Source: Yersinia rohdei ATCC 43380
Lineage (GTDB): Bacteria; Pseudomonadota; Gammaproteobacteria; Enterobacterales; Enterobacteriaceae
Reading direction: 5' to 3'
Length of the DNA: 64,000 nt
Assembly (NCBI RefSeq): GCF_000173775.1
Contig: NZ_ACCD01000013.1
Coordinates: 1-64,000 of the forward strand
The translations under genes were made by a program, and so were the position numbers. Of this stretch, positions 27,378 to 38,899 are shown one piece after another. Positions within the stretch are counted from its first letter, which is position 1. Each line of letters opens with the position of its first letter. Below the pieces are notes generated by a model. That model had not been told where the DNA came from and did not search any database. It was given only the letters and a program-made list of their open reading frames with translations.

Positions 27378-29703
27378 CAGCTGCCGCAGCCCACTCACGA
27401 AGCACCTGAACATCATTACGCCATTCTGATTTTAATTCATCGACCCAATCTTGCACGTTATCCCACCATGCTGGCAGTGTCGGGGTTTGAATTTGCTGTG
27501 CCAGTTGTTGTATATGTTTTAAACCCACCGAGCCTGCCGCCCCTTTAATCTTATGCGCCTCTTCTGTAATGCCCTTTTGATCCCGTGCTGTCATGTTTGA
27601 ATCCAACACCGCCAAATAGCTCGGCATCATTTGTTCGAACATCTCCAGGCTTTGATGAATCAATTGTGGGCCAACTAAATCGATGTATTGCTCCAGCATT
27701 GCAGTATCAAGTAACGATTCATGGGTTTGCATCACTTTATGTTCCTGTTTTTTAGCAGAGGAGGAGGGCTTCTGATCCCAGAAGTGCTTAATCATGGCCG
27801 TGAGCGCAGGAACCGACAACGGCTTACTCAGCACATCATCCATCCCAGCATCTAAATATTCTTTTTTGTCCTTAAGGACGTTAGCGGTCAATGCCACTAA
27901 TGGTGGCAATGATTGTGGGTCATAATTAGTCCGAATTTGCCGGGCGATATCCAACCCGCTCATATCCGGCAACTGAATATCCAACAGCACTAAATCAAAA
28001 TCATCAGGTTTAAACATCGCCAATGCATCCTGGCCGTTCATGGCCACCTCAACACTGTTGCCTAATTTCTCCAGTACCGAGCGCGCGACAATGACATTTA
28101 ACTCAATATCTTCGACTAACAAGACATGCAGCGCCGGCATGGGGATGTCATCTTTGGCGGGAACTGCGGAGGTTTCTTGCTCTGCCGGGGCCTTAATGGT
28201 CAAGGTAAAGCATGACCCCACCCCTTGGGTGCTTTTCACTGTAATATCGCCGCCCATACTTTGCGCCAAACGTTTTGAAACCGCCAACCCAATGCCGGTA
28301 CCCGTCGCAGGACGCCCGCCATTGCTGTCTTTTACCTGATAATACATGGCAAAAATTTTGTCCTGCTCATCTTCAGGGATACCCATACCTGAATCTTCCA
28401 CTTCAAAAATCAGGCGGTCAGAACCTTCACGCCATACCCGCAAGACAATTTTGCCATGTTGGGTAAATTTCACTGCGTTGCCGATCAAATTCCATAAAAT
28501 CTGGCGCAGGCGGGTGCCATCGGTAATCACCTTTTCCGGCAAGGGAAGCTGTGGTTCCAAAATGAACTTCAGCCCTTTGGGTTGAACCAACAAGCCGGAG
28601 AGGTTTTCCAAATCCGCCATAAAACCTGTAAAATCAATTGGTTGATTATCCAACTGGACTTTACGTCGCTCCAACTTATCCATCTCAATGATATCGTTAA
28701 AGATATTTCCCAGAGTGATGGCGCTGACGTGAATGGTTTTCAGGTATTTCAGTTGTTCGCTGTCTAATTCGGTGTCTAGCAAGATGCGGCTCAAGCCCAC
28801 AATGCCATTTAACGGCGTGCGCAGCTCGTGGCTGATTGTTGAGATGAAAGTGGTCTTATCCCTACTGGCATTCTCCAGCGCGTCCTGATAGCGCTTACGC
28901 TCGGTTATATCGCGCCCAAAGCCCATCAAGCCATGTCGCTTACCCACACGGTCGTAAAACGGCACTTTACGCAATTCAAAACAAGCTTTCCGGCCATCGG
29001 GATAAACCAGCCACTGCTCATAGGTCAGAGAAACGTTATGGCGGAAAACTTTCTCGTCGGTTTCCATGACTTTCTCGGCGATATCCGGCGCATAGACATC
29101 TTTTGGTGTCAGCCCGACCAATTGCTTTTCACTTTTACCGGTGAGTAATTCCATCGCCCGATTACAGCCAGAGAATTCATTCGCTTCGTTGCGGTAATAA
29201 ACCAAGTCCGGTGAAGCATCCAAAAAAGAACGCAATAAGGCAGATTGCTGCCCCAGCTCAACTTGAGCTTGCTCACGGTGGCCCATTTCTTCTTTCAGCT
29301 TATCGACCACTTGTTGATGCGCTTTTTCTGCTTTCTCGCGCTCAACAATTTCCTGATTAAGTTGAGCAATGTTCTCAGTCAGTTGCTTATTCAGTTCTAA
29401 ATCACGGTGACGCATGACCTCAAGCTTATCAACCAACCGCGACAAACGCTGGCGTGATTCCTCCAGTTGCTCGACCACCACCGACAAGAAATACACCGCC
29501 CACGGGGTTATCAATAAACCGAAGAAAATGGAACGCACCAAATCCAGGGTTCCAACAGAGCCGCTCAGTACCAGGGTCACGGCCATTTGCACCACCATGG
29601 CCAACAATACCAGCACCGAGGCCAATAGCAGGGAGAAGCGAACCAGCCCTAACTTAACCATTAAATCAACATAATACTGGGCTAATACCCTGATTTGCTT
29701 CAT
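27367..29703 (-). CDS. arcB: Aerobic respiration control sensor kinase ArcB
   Basis: This is a 778-residue tripartite hybrid kinase that senses quinone redox state and phosphorylates ArcA. The start at 29703 (MKQIRVLAQYYVD) gives exactly the E. coli length. In order: two membrane helices (about 20-80), a leucine-zipper/coiled coil, a PAS domain (about 150-270), the histidine box FISTISHELRTPLNG (His292 by E. coli numbering), the ATPase (TGTGIGLAVS), a receiver with LVLLDIQLPDMSG, and a C-terminal HPt with AHKIKGAAGSVGL. All three phosphorelay sites are present. It lies opposite arcZ, which it controls through ArcA in E. coli. Confidence 0.97.
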   Translation of the reverse strand: MKQIRVLAQYYVDLMVKLGLVRFSLLLASVLVLLAMVVQMAVTLVLSGSVGTLDLVRSIFFGLLITPWAVYFLSVVVEQLEESRQRLSRLVDKLEVMRHRDLELNKQLTENIAQLNQEIVEREKAEKAHQQVVDKLKEEMGHREQAQVELGQQSALLRSFLDASPDLVYYRNEANEFSGCNRAMELLTGKSEKQLVGLTPKDVYAPDIAEKVMETDEKVFRHNVSLTYEQWLVYPDGRKACFELRKVPFYDRVGKRHGLMGFGRDITERKRYQDALENASRDKTTFISTISHELRTPLNGIVGLSRILLDTELDSEQLKYLKTIHVSAITLGNIFNDIIEMDKLERRKVQLDNQPIDFTGFMADLENLSGLLVQPKGLKFILEPQLPLPEKVITDGTRLRQILWNLIGNAVKFTQHGKIVLRVWREGSDRLIFEVEDSGMGIPEDEQDKIFAMYYQVKDSNGGRPATGTGIGLAVSKRLAQSMGGDITVKSTQGVGSCFTLTIKAPAEQETSAVPAKDDIPMPALHVLLVEDIELNVIVARSVLEKLGNSVEVAMNGQDALAMFKPDDFDLVLLDIQLPDMSGLDIARQIRTNYDPQSLPPLVALTANVLKDKKEYLDAGMDDVLSKPLSVPALTAMIKHFWDQKPSSSAKKQEHKVMQTHESLLDTAMLEQYIDLVGPQLIHQSLEMFEQMMPSYLAVLDSNMTARDQKGITEEAHKIKGAAGSVGLKHIQQLAQQIQTPTLPAWWDNVQDWVDELKSEWRNDVQVLREWAAAAEKK

Positions 29704-29940
29704 TACGACCCCTGTCTGTGTTTCTGGATATCCCCAAGGGGATAAATCATACCGCAAAACCAGCAAGAGATAAGATGGCTTCCTCAGAAGTGTGGAAAAG
29801 ACTGCAAATCACGGCGAGATAGTGAAAAATAAGCAGATTATCTGCCAACAAATGGCAGATATAGTCAAATAAGATAGGCGTTAAAAACTGACATCACAGC
29901 CAGTTATATCAGGATGAGTGCGCGCTATCCCCTAGGACAT

Positions 29941-30843
29941 TCACAGCGCCGATGCTTGCCCGCCTTGAGCAAGCATATAATTATTCAGCTCATTCATGCC
30001 CGTCCAGCGATTTGAGCACCACAGGGGGGCCAACAGAGTGGGTCTACGGGCGCTGGCAGAGATTCGGTGATAAACAATTTCAGCGGGAGTATGGCGAATC
30101 ATCTCACCGGCAGTCAGCACATAATCTTCCAGTGTGAGTTCGGCCAAACGCCCTGCCCGCCAAGCTTTGGCCATGGTACTGCCCTCAACGATATGCAGCG
30201 GATGCAATTTCAAGCCGTCAACGCCGGTTGCCACAACTTTCTCCAACGTTTCCATTCCTTGCTCCATCCCCTCACCGGGCAAGCCGACAATTAAGTGGCA
30301 GCATACTTTCAAACCTCTGGCGCGGGCACGGCGCGCAGTTTGCTGATAGCAGGCGAAGTCATGACCACGATTAATACGTTTCAGGGTTTTATCATTCGCC
30401 GTCTGTAACCCCAGCTCAAGCCAGACTTCATAACCTTGCTGATGATAACCACTGAGTAAATCCAATACCGCATCGGGGACACAATCTGGCCGAGTTCCGA
30501 CACACAAACCGACAATATCAGCCTCGGCCAGCGCCTGCTCATACATCGCTGCCAGCGCATTTACCTCTGCATAAGTACTGGTATAGGCCTGAAAGTAAGC
30601 CAGATAACGATTTGCTCGATTCGCCTTTTTTGCTTGTGCCGCTAACTGCTCGGCAATGCTTTGTTGCTGCATATTTTCATCGGCAAAAGAGGCCACCTGA
30701 CAGAAAGTGCACCCGCCACGGCCCAGAGTGCCATCCCGATTAGGGCAGCTAAACCCGCCGTGCAGCGTGAGTTTATGAATTTTTTCACCGTAACGGCGCT
30801 GTAAATCCGCACCAAACATATTGACTAATCGCTGCAACTGCAT
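29941..30843 (-). CDS. yhcC: Radical SAM protein YhcC (TIGR01212 family)
   Basis: This is a 300-residue radical SAM protein of unknown substrate. The [4Fe-4S] cluster cysteines are in FSCPNRDGTLGRGGCTFCQ, a longer spacing than the usual CxxxCxxC but normal for this family. Other conserved blocks are VGLCVGTRPDCVPDAVLDLL, LELGLQTANDKTLKRINRGH and HRISASARRPTLLAP. I chose the ATG at 30843 (MQLQRLVNMFG), which matches E. coli. It is divergent from gltB across an 820-bp gap. Confidence 0.93.
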   Translation of the reverse strand: MQLQRLVNMFGADLQRRYGEKIHKLTLHGGFSCPNRDGTLGRGGCTFCQVASFADENMQQQSIAEQLAAQAKKANRANRYLAYFQAYTSTYAEVNALAAMYEQALAEADIVGLCVGTRPDCVPDAVLDLLSGYHQQGYEVWLELGLQTANDKTLKRINRGHDFACYQQTARRARARGLKVCCHLIVGLPGEGMEQGMETLEKVVATGVDGLKLHPLHIVEGSTMAKAWRAGRLAELTLEDYVLTAGEMIRHTPAEIVYHRISASARRPTLLAPLWCSNRWTGMNELNNYMLAQGGQASAL

Positions 30844-31475
30844 AATCTTGGCACTGCCTGTCAAAAAAGAGCTTTAGCCTACCCGCCAACGAAATTATGT
30901 GCGATGACAGAGATCAACTCCCATGCCCTTGGGTGCAGCCGCGCATAACCATTCACAATAAGTGCAAATAAAATCACTTGACCGATGATTAAATTTTCTT
31001 ATTTCAACCAAGGCCTTGGCGCTTCTATTACAATTCAGTTAAAAATAGTTTTAAATGCCAGAAAATATAGAAAATGCAGTATATCACTCCAGCATCCCCG
31101 CCAGCACTAGCATGGTGCAGAGATTTGTCGATTGCACTATAGTGAGACAGCTCACATTTTAGCGTCTGCCCCATGAAGCACACAACAGGGTAAAAACGTC
31201 AATAAAATTATATTTTTCATACTGATAACTCCAATTATCACCTTAGAGATAGTTCTTAAGCCTATATTTGACCTGAGTATTCTTTCTCGCTAAGTTGGAA
31301 GTCCGCTGGAAGCTTTCTAGACGGGCAAACGTCTAGTCATAATTATGCAGTAATTTAAGACTCCCTCTTAAAACAAGTCTTTTACCACTTGTGTGAACCG
31401 TCACAAGAGGCCATTGGCGGAGGGCGGAAAAGCAGATTTGCCGCGAAATACGCGCCTGTCAGCCCATACCGTCTG
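30844..31475. other. Long intergenic region between yhcC and gltB
   Basis: These 632 bp hold no convincing ORF. They must carry the divergent yhcC and gltB promoters; in E. coli the gltB control region is long and is bound by Lrp. A small inverted repeat ctagacg/cgtctag lies at about 31317-31336. AT-rich tracts occur at 30970-31070 and 31195-31265. I could not place a promoter with confidence. Confidence 0.45.
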
Positions 31476-31602
31476 ATATACCTAATAGAGTTCGAGTTGT
31501 GAGTCGCTGGCAACTGAATGAATCTAATATATTGAGATAACTCAATGTGTTGGGTGAGTGATGGCAGCCAACCTCTGTGCAGCTTGAAAGATGATGGGTA
31601 TC
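31476..31602 (+). repeat. Complete ERIC in the gltB leader region
   Basis: This is a full-length 127-bp copy: gatatacctaatagagttcg at the left end, a central palindrome ttgagataactcaa, and gcagcttgaaagatgatggg-tatc at the right end. It ends 60 bp upstream of the gltB start. Confidence 0.85.
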
Positions 31603-31662
31603 ACCATGTCCTTTTGAAGTCGGTTTGTTGGAGTCTCACAGAGCCTGGGGAGGTTCACTGAT

Positions 31663-34600
31663 ATGTTGTACGATAAATCCCAAGAAAGGGACAACTGTGG
31701 TTTCGGCCTAATCGCCCACATAGAAGGCGAACCTAGCCATAAGGTGGTGCGTACCGCGATACACGCGCTGGCCCGCATGCAACACCGTGGTGCTATCCTT
31801 GCTGATGGCAAGACCGGCGACGGATGTGGTTTGCTGTTACAAAAACCGGATCGCTTTTTCCGGATGGTCGCTGAAGAACGCGGATGGCGTTTGGCCAAAA
31901 ACTATGCCGTGGGCATGATGTTTCTCAGTCAGGATGACGAACTCGCCAAGGCAAGCCGCCGCATTGTAGAAGAAGAACTGCAAAACGAAACGCTGTCGAT
32001 TGTCGGCTGGCGTGAAGTGCCAACGAACCCCGACGTTCTTGGTGAAATCGCCCTCTCCTCCCTGCCTCGGATTGAACAAATTTTTGTGAACGCCCCTGCG
32101 GGCTGGCGTCCACGTGATATGGAGCGCCGCCTGTTTGTGGCCCGTCGCCGTATCGAAAAGCGCATCGAGAACGATAAAGATTTCTACGTGTGCAGCTTCT
32201 CAAACCTGGTCACGATCTATAAAGGCTTATGTATGCCTGCGGATCTGCCACGCTTTTATCTTGATTTGGCTGACCTGCGCCTTGAATCGGCAATTTGCCT
32301 GTTCCATCAGCGCTTCTCAACCAATACCGTGCCGCGCTGGCCACTGGCTCAGCCATTCCGCTATTTGGCGCATAATGGCGAAATCAATACCATCGCCGGT
32401 AACCGCCAATGGGCGCGAGCACGTGCTTACAAATTCAAAACGCCATTAATTCCCGATTTGCAGGATGCGGCCCCATTTGTCAATGAAACCGGCTCTGACT
32501 CCAGTTCACTGGATAACATGCTGGAGCTGTTCCTTAGCGGCGGGATGGACTTAATTCGTGCCATGCGTCTGTTAGTGCCACCGGCCTGGCAGAACAACCC
32601 AGATATGGATACCGATCTCCGCGCCTTCTTTGACTTCAACTCCATGCATATGGAGCCGTGGGATGGCCCGGCCGGGATTGTTATGTCAGATGGCCGCTAT
32701 GCCGCCTGTAACCTTGACCGTAATGGCCTGCGCCCAGCGCGCTATGTCATCACCAAAGATAAACTCATCACTTGCGCCTCTGAAGTCGGTATCTGGGATT
32801 ACCAGCCCGATGAAGTCGTAGAGAAAGGCCGTGTCGGCCCAGGTGAGCTGATGGTGATTGATACTCGCAGCGGAAAAATTCTGCATTCCTCCGAAACCGA
32901 TAACGACCTGAAAAGCCGCCATCCTTATAAAGAATGGATGGAGAAAAACGTTAAGCGCTTGGTGCCGTTTGAGGATTTGCCAGAGGATCAGGTGGGTAGC
33001 CGTGAGCTGGATGACTCTCAGCTAGAAACCTATCAGAAGCAGTTTGGTTACAGCAATGAAGAACTGGATCAAGTCATCCGCGTGCTGGGTGAAATTGGTC
33101 AGGAAGCCACCGGTTCAATGGGTGATGACACCCCATTTGCCGTGCTTTCCAGCGGCCCACGCATTATTTATGATTACTTCCGCCAGCAGTTTGCGCAGGT
33201 AACTAACCCGCCAATCGATCCGCTGCGTGAAGCACATGTAATGTCACTGGCCACCAGTATTGGCCGGGAAATGAACGTGTTTTGTGAAGCTGAAGGTCAG
33301 GCGCACCGTCTGAGTTTTAAATCGCCAATCTTGCTGTTCTCAGATTTCCAGCAGTTAACCACCCTGGAAGGGGAACATTACCGCGCTGACAGGTTGGATC
33401 TGACCTTCGACCCGGCTGAAACTGATTTGGAACAAGCGGTGCTGGCACTGTGTGAAGAGGCCGAGCGCAAAGTGCGTGATGGTGCCGTCATGCTGGTGTT
33501 GTCAGATAGGGCGATTGCCCCGAACCGCCTGCCGGTCCCCGCCCCAATGGCTGTCGGCGCGGTTCAGACCCGATTGGTAGAAAAAAACCTGCGCTGCGAT
33601 GCCAACATCATTGTTGAAACCGCCAGCGCCCGTGACCCGCACCACTTCGCCGTGTTACTCGGTTTTGGTGCGACTGCGATTTACCCTTATTTAGCTTATG
33701 AATCATTGGCTAAATTGGTTGATACCCAAGCGATTGATAAAAAGTATCGCGATGTGATGCTTAACTATCGCAACGGCATCAATAAAGGGCTGTATAAGAT
33801 AATGTCCAAAATGGGCATTTCAACCGTGGCCTCTTACCGTTGCGCTAAACTGTTTGAAGCCGTGGGCCTGCATCGTGACCTGTCAGACCTCTGCTTCCAG
33901 GGTGTCGTCAGCCGCATTGGCGGAGCCAGCTTCAGTGATTTCCAACAGGATTTGCAGAATCTGTCCAAACGGGCTTGGCTGAAACGTAAACCGCTGGATC
34001 AAGGCGGTTTGCTGAAATTTGTCCATAACGGCGAATATCATGCCTATAACCCGGATGTGGTCAGCACCTTACAGACTGCGGTTCACAGCGGTGAATACAG
34101 TGATTATCAGGTTTATGCCAAACTGGTTAATGAGCGCCCAATTGCCACACTGCGCGATTTACTGGCCATAAAGCCCCAAGGCACCCCGATCCCGGTGGAT
34201 CAAGTTGAACCGGCGGAATCGCTGTTTACGCGTTTTGATACCGCCGCGATGTCTATCGGCGCATTAAGCCCAGAAGCACATGAGTCACTCGCCATCGCCA
34301 TGAATAGCCTCGGTGGGTTCTCGAACTCTGGTGAAGGCGGCGAAGACCCGGCACGTTACGGCACCAATAAGGTTTCCCGTATCAAGCAGGTTGCTTCAGG
34401 CCGATTTGGGGTCACACCGGCCTATCTGGTGAATGCCGATGTTATCCAGATCAAAGTAGCTCAAGGGGCGAAACCTGGCGAAGGCGGTCAATTACCGGGT
34501 GATAAAGTCACACCGTATATTGCCAAACTGCGCTATTCCGTGCCGGGTGTGACTTTGATTTCCCCACCACCGCACCATGATATTTACTCAATCGAAGACT

Positions 34601-36123
34601 TGGCGCAGCTGATTTTCGACTTGAAGCAAGTCAATCCGAAAGCATTGATTTCGGTGAAGCTGGTTTCTGAGCCGGGTGTCGGCACCATTGCCACCGGCGT
34701 GGCAAAAGCCTATGCCGACTTAATTACCATTGCCGGCTACGATGGCGGCACCGGTGCCAGCCCACTGTCTTCAGTGAAATATGCTGGCTGCCCGTGGGAA
34801 CTGGGGTTGGTTGAAACCCAACAAGCCTTGGTTGCCAATGGCCTGCGCCATAAAATTCGCCTGCAAGTGGATGGCGGCCTGAAAACCGGCGTTGATATTG
34901 TTAAAGCCGCGATTCTGGGGGCTGAAAGCTTCGGCTTCGGCACTGGCCCTATGGTGGCGCTGGGGTGTAAATATCTGCGAATTTGCCACCTGAATAACTG
35001 CGCAACCGGCGTAGCTACTCAAGATGAAAAGCTGCGTCGTGACCATTATCACGGCCTGCCAGAACGTGTGGTTAACTATTTCCAGTTTATCGCCCGTGAA
35101 ACCCGTGAAATCATGGCCGAGTTGGGTGTTAGCCAACTGGTTGATTTGATTGGCCGCACCGACATGCTGTTAGAGCTGGACGGCATTTCAGCAAAACAAA
35201 ACAAACTGGATCTGTCGCCAATGCTGAAAACAGCAACGCCACATCCGGGCAAGGCGCTGCATTGCACCGAAAGTAACCCTCCGTTCGATAAAGGTTCATT
35301 GAACAAAGAGTTGCTGGCGCAAGCTGAGCCTTACATTGAAGCCAAGCAAAGCAAAACATTTTATTTTGATATCCGTAACACCGACCGCTCAGTGGGTGCT
35401 GCCCTGTCCGGCGCCATTGCCACCAAACATGGCGACCAGGGCCTGGCAACCGACCCTATCAAAGCGTATTTCTCCGGTACTGCCGGTCAGAGCTTTGGCG
35501 TTTGGAATGCGGGCGGCGTAGAGCTGACCCTGACCGGCGATGCCAACGATTATGTCGGTAAAGGCATGGCGGGCGGGCGCATTGCTGTGCGTCCTCCGGT
35601 GGGTTCTAACTTCCGCAGCCACGAAGCCAGCATTGTCGGCAACACCTGTTTGTATGGTGCAACTGGCGGCAAATTGTTCGCCGCAGGACGTGCCGGTGAG
35701 CGTTTCGCAGTGCGTAACTCTGGTGCCATCACGGTAGTTGAAGGTATCGGCGATAACGGTTGTGAATATATGACTGGCGGGATTGTCTGTGTCCTCGGCC
35801 GCACTGGAATTAACTTCGGTGCGGGCATGACCGGCGGCTTCGCTTATGTCCTTGATGAAGATGGTGAATTCCGTAAACGTGTTAACCCTGAGCTGGTAGA
35901 AGTCCTGGATGTCGACCAACTGGCAATCCATGAAGAACATCTGCGTGGGCTTATCACTGAGCATGTTCAGTTGACAAGTTCTAGTCGTGGCGAAGAAATT
36001 CTGGCTAACTGGCCAGAATGGGTGACCAAGTTTGCTTTGGTTAAACCGAAATCCAGCGATGTGAAAGCACTGTTGGGCCACCGTAGCCGTTCCGCAGCTG
36101 AGCTGCGGGTTCAAGCGCAGTAA
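31663..36123 (+). CDS. gltB: Glutamate synthase (NADPH) large subunit
   Basis: This is a 1486-residue glutamine amidotransferase/glutamate synthase subunit that makes two glutamates from glutamine and 2-oxoglutarate. The order is: an N-terminal class II glutaminase (nucleophile Cys12 in RDNCGFGLIAH, preceded by a short pro-sequence), a central domain, the FMN domain with AYDGGTGASPLSSVKYAG-type text (IAGYDGGTGASP), a 3Fe-4S cluster motif CRICHLNNC-like (LRICHLNNCATG), and the C-terminal beta-helix GXGXG domain. Start: ATG 31663 with ggagg 8 bases upstream. The homologous DNA of the longer E. coli N-terminus is present upstream but out of frame, so that extension is not coding here. gltD follows after 9 bp. 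Confidence 0.97.
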   Translation: MLYDKSQERDNCGFGLIAHIEGEPSHKVVRTAIHALARMQHRGAILADGKTGDGCGLLLQKPDRFFRMVAEERGWRLAKNYAVGMMFLSQDDELAKASRRIVEEELQNETLSIVGWREVPTNPDVLGEIALSSLPRIEQIFVNAPAGWRPRDMERRLFVARRRIEKRIENDKDFYVCSFSNLVTIYKGLCMPADLPRFYLDLADLRLESAICLFHQRFSTNTVPRWPLAQPFRYLAHNGEINTIAGNRQWARARAYKFKTPLIPDLQDAAPFVNETGSDSSSLDNMLELFLSGGMDLIRAMRLLVPPAWQNNPDMDTDLRAFFDFNSMHMEPWDGPAGIVMSDGRYAACNLDRNGLRPARYVITKDKLITCASEVGIWDYQPDEVVEKGRVGPGELMVIDTRSGKILHSSETDNDLKSRHPYKEWMEKNVKRLVPFEDLPEDQVGSRELDDSQLETYQKQFGYSNEELDQVIRVLGEIGQEATGSMGDDTPFAVLSSGPRIIYDYFRQQFAQVTNPPIDPLREAHVMSLATSIGREMNVFCEAEGQAHRLSFKSPILLFSDFQQLTTLEGEHYRADRLDLTFDPAETDLEQAVLALCEEAERKVRDGAVMLVLSDRAIAPNRLPVPAPMAVGAVQTRLVEKNLRCDANIIVETASARDPHHFAVLLGFGATAIYPYLAYESLAKLVDTQAIDKKYRDVMLNYRNGINKGLYKIMSKMGISTVASYRCAKLFEAVGLHRDLSDLCFQGVVSRIGGASFSDFQQDLQNLSKRAWLKRKPLDQGGLLKFVHNGEYHAYNPDVVSTLQTAVHSGEYSDYQVYAKLVNERPIATLRDLLAIKPQGTPIPVDQVEPAESLFTRFDTAAMSIGALSPEAHESLAIAMNSLGGFSNSGEGGEDPARYGTNKVSRIKQVASGRFGVTPAYLVNADVIQIKVAQGAKPGEGGQLPGDKVTPYIAKLRYSVPGVTLISPPPHHDIYSIEDLAQLIFDLKQVNPKALISVKLVSEPGVGTIATGVAKAYADLITIAGYDGGTGASPLSSVKYAGCPWELGLVETQQALVANGLRHKIRLQVDGGLKTGVDIVKAAILGAESFGFGTGPMVALGCKYLRICHLNNCATGVATQDEKLRRDHYHGLPERVVNYFQFIARETREIMAELGVSQLVDLIGRTDMLLELDGISAKQNKLDLSPMLKTATPHPGKALHCTESNPPFDKGSLNKELLAQAEPYIEAKQSKTFYFDIRNTDRSVGAALSGAIATKHGDQGLATDPIKAYFSGTAGQSFGVWNAGGVELTLTGDANDYVGKGMAGGRIAVRPPVGSNFRSHEASIVGNTCLYGATGGKLFAAGRAGERFAVRNSGAITVVEGIGDNGCEYMTGGIVCVLGRTGINFGAGMTGGFAYVLDEDGEFRKRVNPELVEVLDVDQLAIHEEHLRGLITEHVQLTSSSRGEEILANWPEWVTKFALVKPKSSDVKALLGHRSRSAAELRVQAQ

Positions 36124-37551
<1,428 letters not shown>

Positions 37552-37572
37552 CATTCGGGATGCTGGATGATG

Positions 37573-37598
37573 AAGGGCTGGCTATCCAGCCCTTTTTT
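37573..37598 (+). terminator. gltBD terminator
   Basis: The hairpin agggctgg-ctat-ccagccct is followed by six T. It lies 22 bp after the gltD stop. Confidence 0.9.
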
Positions 37599-37793
37599 AT
37601 TACTGATTTCCCCCGCAACTCAAGATTTTGTAACAATCTCAAACCGCGTTATTTGCAGCATTTTAATCATGAAGCGCTATAGTAAGGCCCGAGCTCATCT
37701 TTATTGATGCTTTTGGGCCAACGCTTCCTGGCCCCACACAGCTTTTTTCCTGTACCTTTGTTACGCCTTGTTTTAAAGAAAGGATTATCTGTT

Positions 37794-38282
37794 ATGAAAT
37801 CTCACTCACTTTTCATTGCTGGCGCTTTGCTGGCTATTAGCGGTAGCGCGTTAGCCATGTCTCTTAATTATCAAGAGGTTGGCTACAATATTGAGGCGCG
37901 TGGCGCGCGTGCAGTTGTCGCAGAACTGGCGCGTGCCGGGCAACTGCCCGCTGTAGAGAATAATATTAAACTCGGTGATGATAACTGGATTGCCATGGCG
38001 CCTAAACTGGCTGATGGTGGAAATGCGAGCTTCACTGCGGGGGTTAAATCAGCGCTCTCTTCCGCACTAATTTATAATCCAGCGGCGGTGCTTAAAGCCG
38101 TCAGTGACAGCAAAACACTCACATTATCAGAAATTTGCACTGCGCCAGCTGATGCTAAAGACAGTGCGGCCAAGGCCAGTTTCCAACAGCGTGCTTCTCA
38201 TACCTTATCGACTATCCGAAACAGCGACATGATGAGCCAGCGTGATAACTGTCTGGCAGAACTGAAGAAGATTAGCAGCTGA
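37794..38282 (+). CDS. Unrecognised exported protein
   Basis: This is a 162-residue protein I cannot assign to a family. A clear signal peptide (MKSHSLFIAGALLAISGSALA, 21 residues counting to the AXA site) precedes an Ala/Lys/Ser-rich, mainly helical mature part. Two cysteines (in SEICTAPADAK and RDNCLAELKK) could form a disulfide. A good aaaggatt site precedes the ATG at 37794; an upstream in-frame start at 37704 would hide the signal. It stands alone between gltD and convergent sspB. The codon use and the signal support a real periplasmic protein. Confidence 0.8.
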   Translation: MKSHSLFIAGALLAISGSALAMSLNYQEVGYNIEARGARAVVAELARAGQLPAVENNIKLGDDNWIAMAPKLADGGNASFTAGVKSALSSALIYNPAAVLKAVSDSKTLTLSEICTAPADAKDSAAKASFQQRASHTLSTIRNSDMMSQRDNCLAELKKISS

Positions 38283-38323
38283 AGATATTGCCTTGCTGAC
38301 GAGTTAGACAGGTAGAAATAATA

Positions 38324-38343
38324 AGGGCGGCCAAAGCCGCCCT
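38324..38343 (-). terminator. sspAB terminator
   Basis: The hairpin agggcggc-tttg-gccgccct on the minus strand is followed by ttattattt. It could also serve the convergent exported-protein gene, though the plus-strand flank is less T-rich. Confidence 0.75.
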
Positions 38344-38378
38344 GAATAGAAATGCAAATGTAGTGCCCGAAAAAACAG

Positions 38379-38894
38379 TTACTTAACAACTCGTAATGCT
38401 GGACGACCACCACTACGTGGCGGTTGCGGTGGCTCATCATCAGGTGAGTTACCCTCACCTTCTACCGCCGGAGCATCACCAGTGACCAATGTCAGACTTT
38501 CAGTAGACGCAGTCTCGCTGCCGCCTTCTTCTATGCCAACAAAGTTACCGTCAACATCAGTATCGTAAGCTTCTTCCGGCTCAAACATCGTGCCCGAACC
38601 GTTTTCACGCGCATAAATAGCCATAACCGCACTCATCGGCACGATAACCTGGCGTGGAACACCACCAAAACGGGCGTTGAAACACACACCATCATTGCCC
38701 AGTTCCAGGTCACCCACTGCCCGCGGTGCCACATTCAATACAATTTGACCATCACGGGCAAATTCCATCGGCACCGAAACACCCGGGCGGGTAACATCCA
38801 CAACCAGATGCGGAGTCAGTTGATTATCAATCAACCACTCATAAAATGCGCGCAACAAGTAAGGGCGGCGCGGAGACATATCAGACATCTCCAT
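38379..38894 (-). CDS. sspB: ClpXP adaptor SspB
   Basis: This is a 171-residue adaptor that binds ssrA-tagged proteins from stalled ribosomes and delivers them to ClpXP. The N-terminal folded domain (about residues 1-110) begins SPRRPYLLRAFYEWLIDNQL and contains VLNVAPRAVGDLELGNDGVC. A long acidic, unstructured linker follows, and the C-terminal ClpX-docking peptide is RPALRVVK, identical to E. coli. The gene starts 5 bp after sspA, with which it is co-transcribed. Confidence 0.97.
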   Translation of the reverse strand: MEMSDMSPRRPYLLRAFYEWLIDNQLTPHLVVDVTRPGVSVPMEFARDGQIVLNVAPRAVGDLELGNDGVCFNARFGGVPRQVIVPMSAVMAIYARENGSGTMFEPEEAYDTDVDGNFVGIEEGGSETASTESLTLVTGDAPAVEGEGNSPDDEPPQPPRSGGRPALRVVK

Positions 38895-38899
38895 AACAA

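Noticed and set aside
31317-31336. ctagacg/cgtctag repeat before gltB considered as a MetJ box
   Set aside because: It is a single imperfect inverted repeat without the tandem 8-bp MetJ arrangement, and gltB is not a known MetJ target.
35389-36114. 241-codon open frame antisense to gltB
   Set aside because: Typical antisense shadow of a highly biased coding sequence; no Shine-Dalgarno and no recognisable domain.
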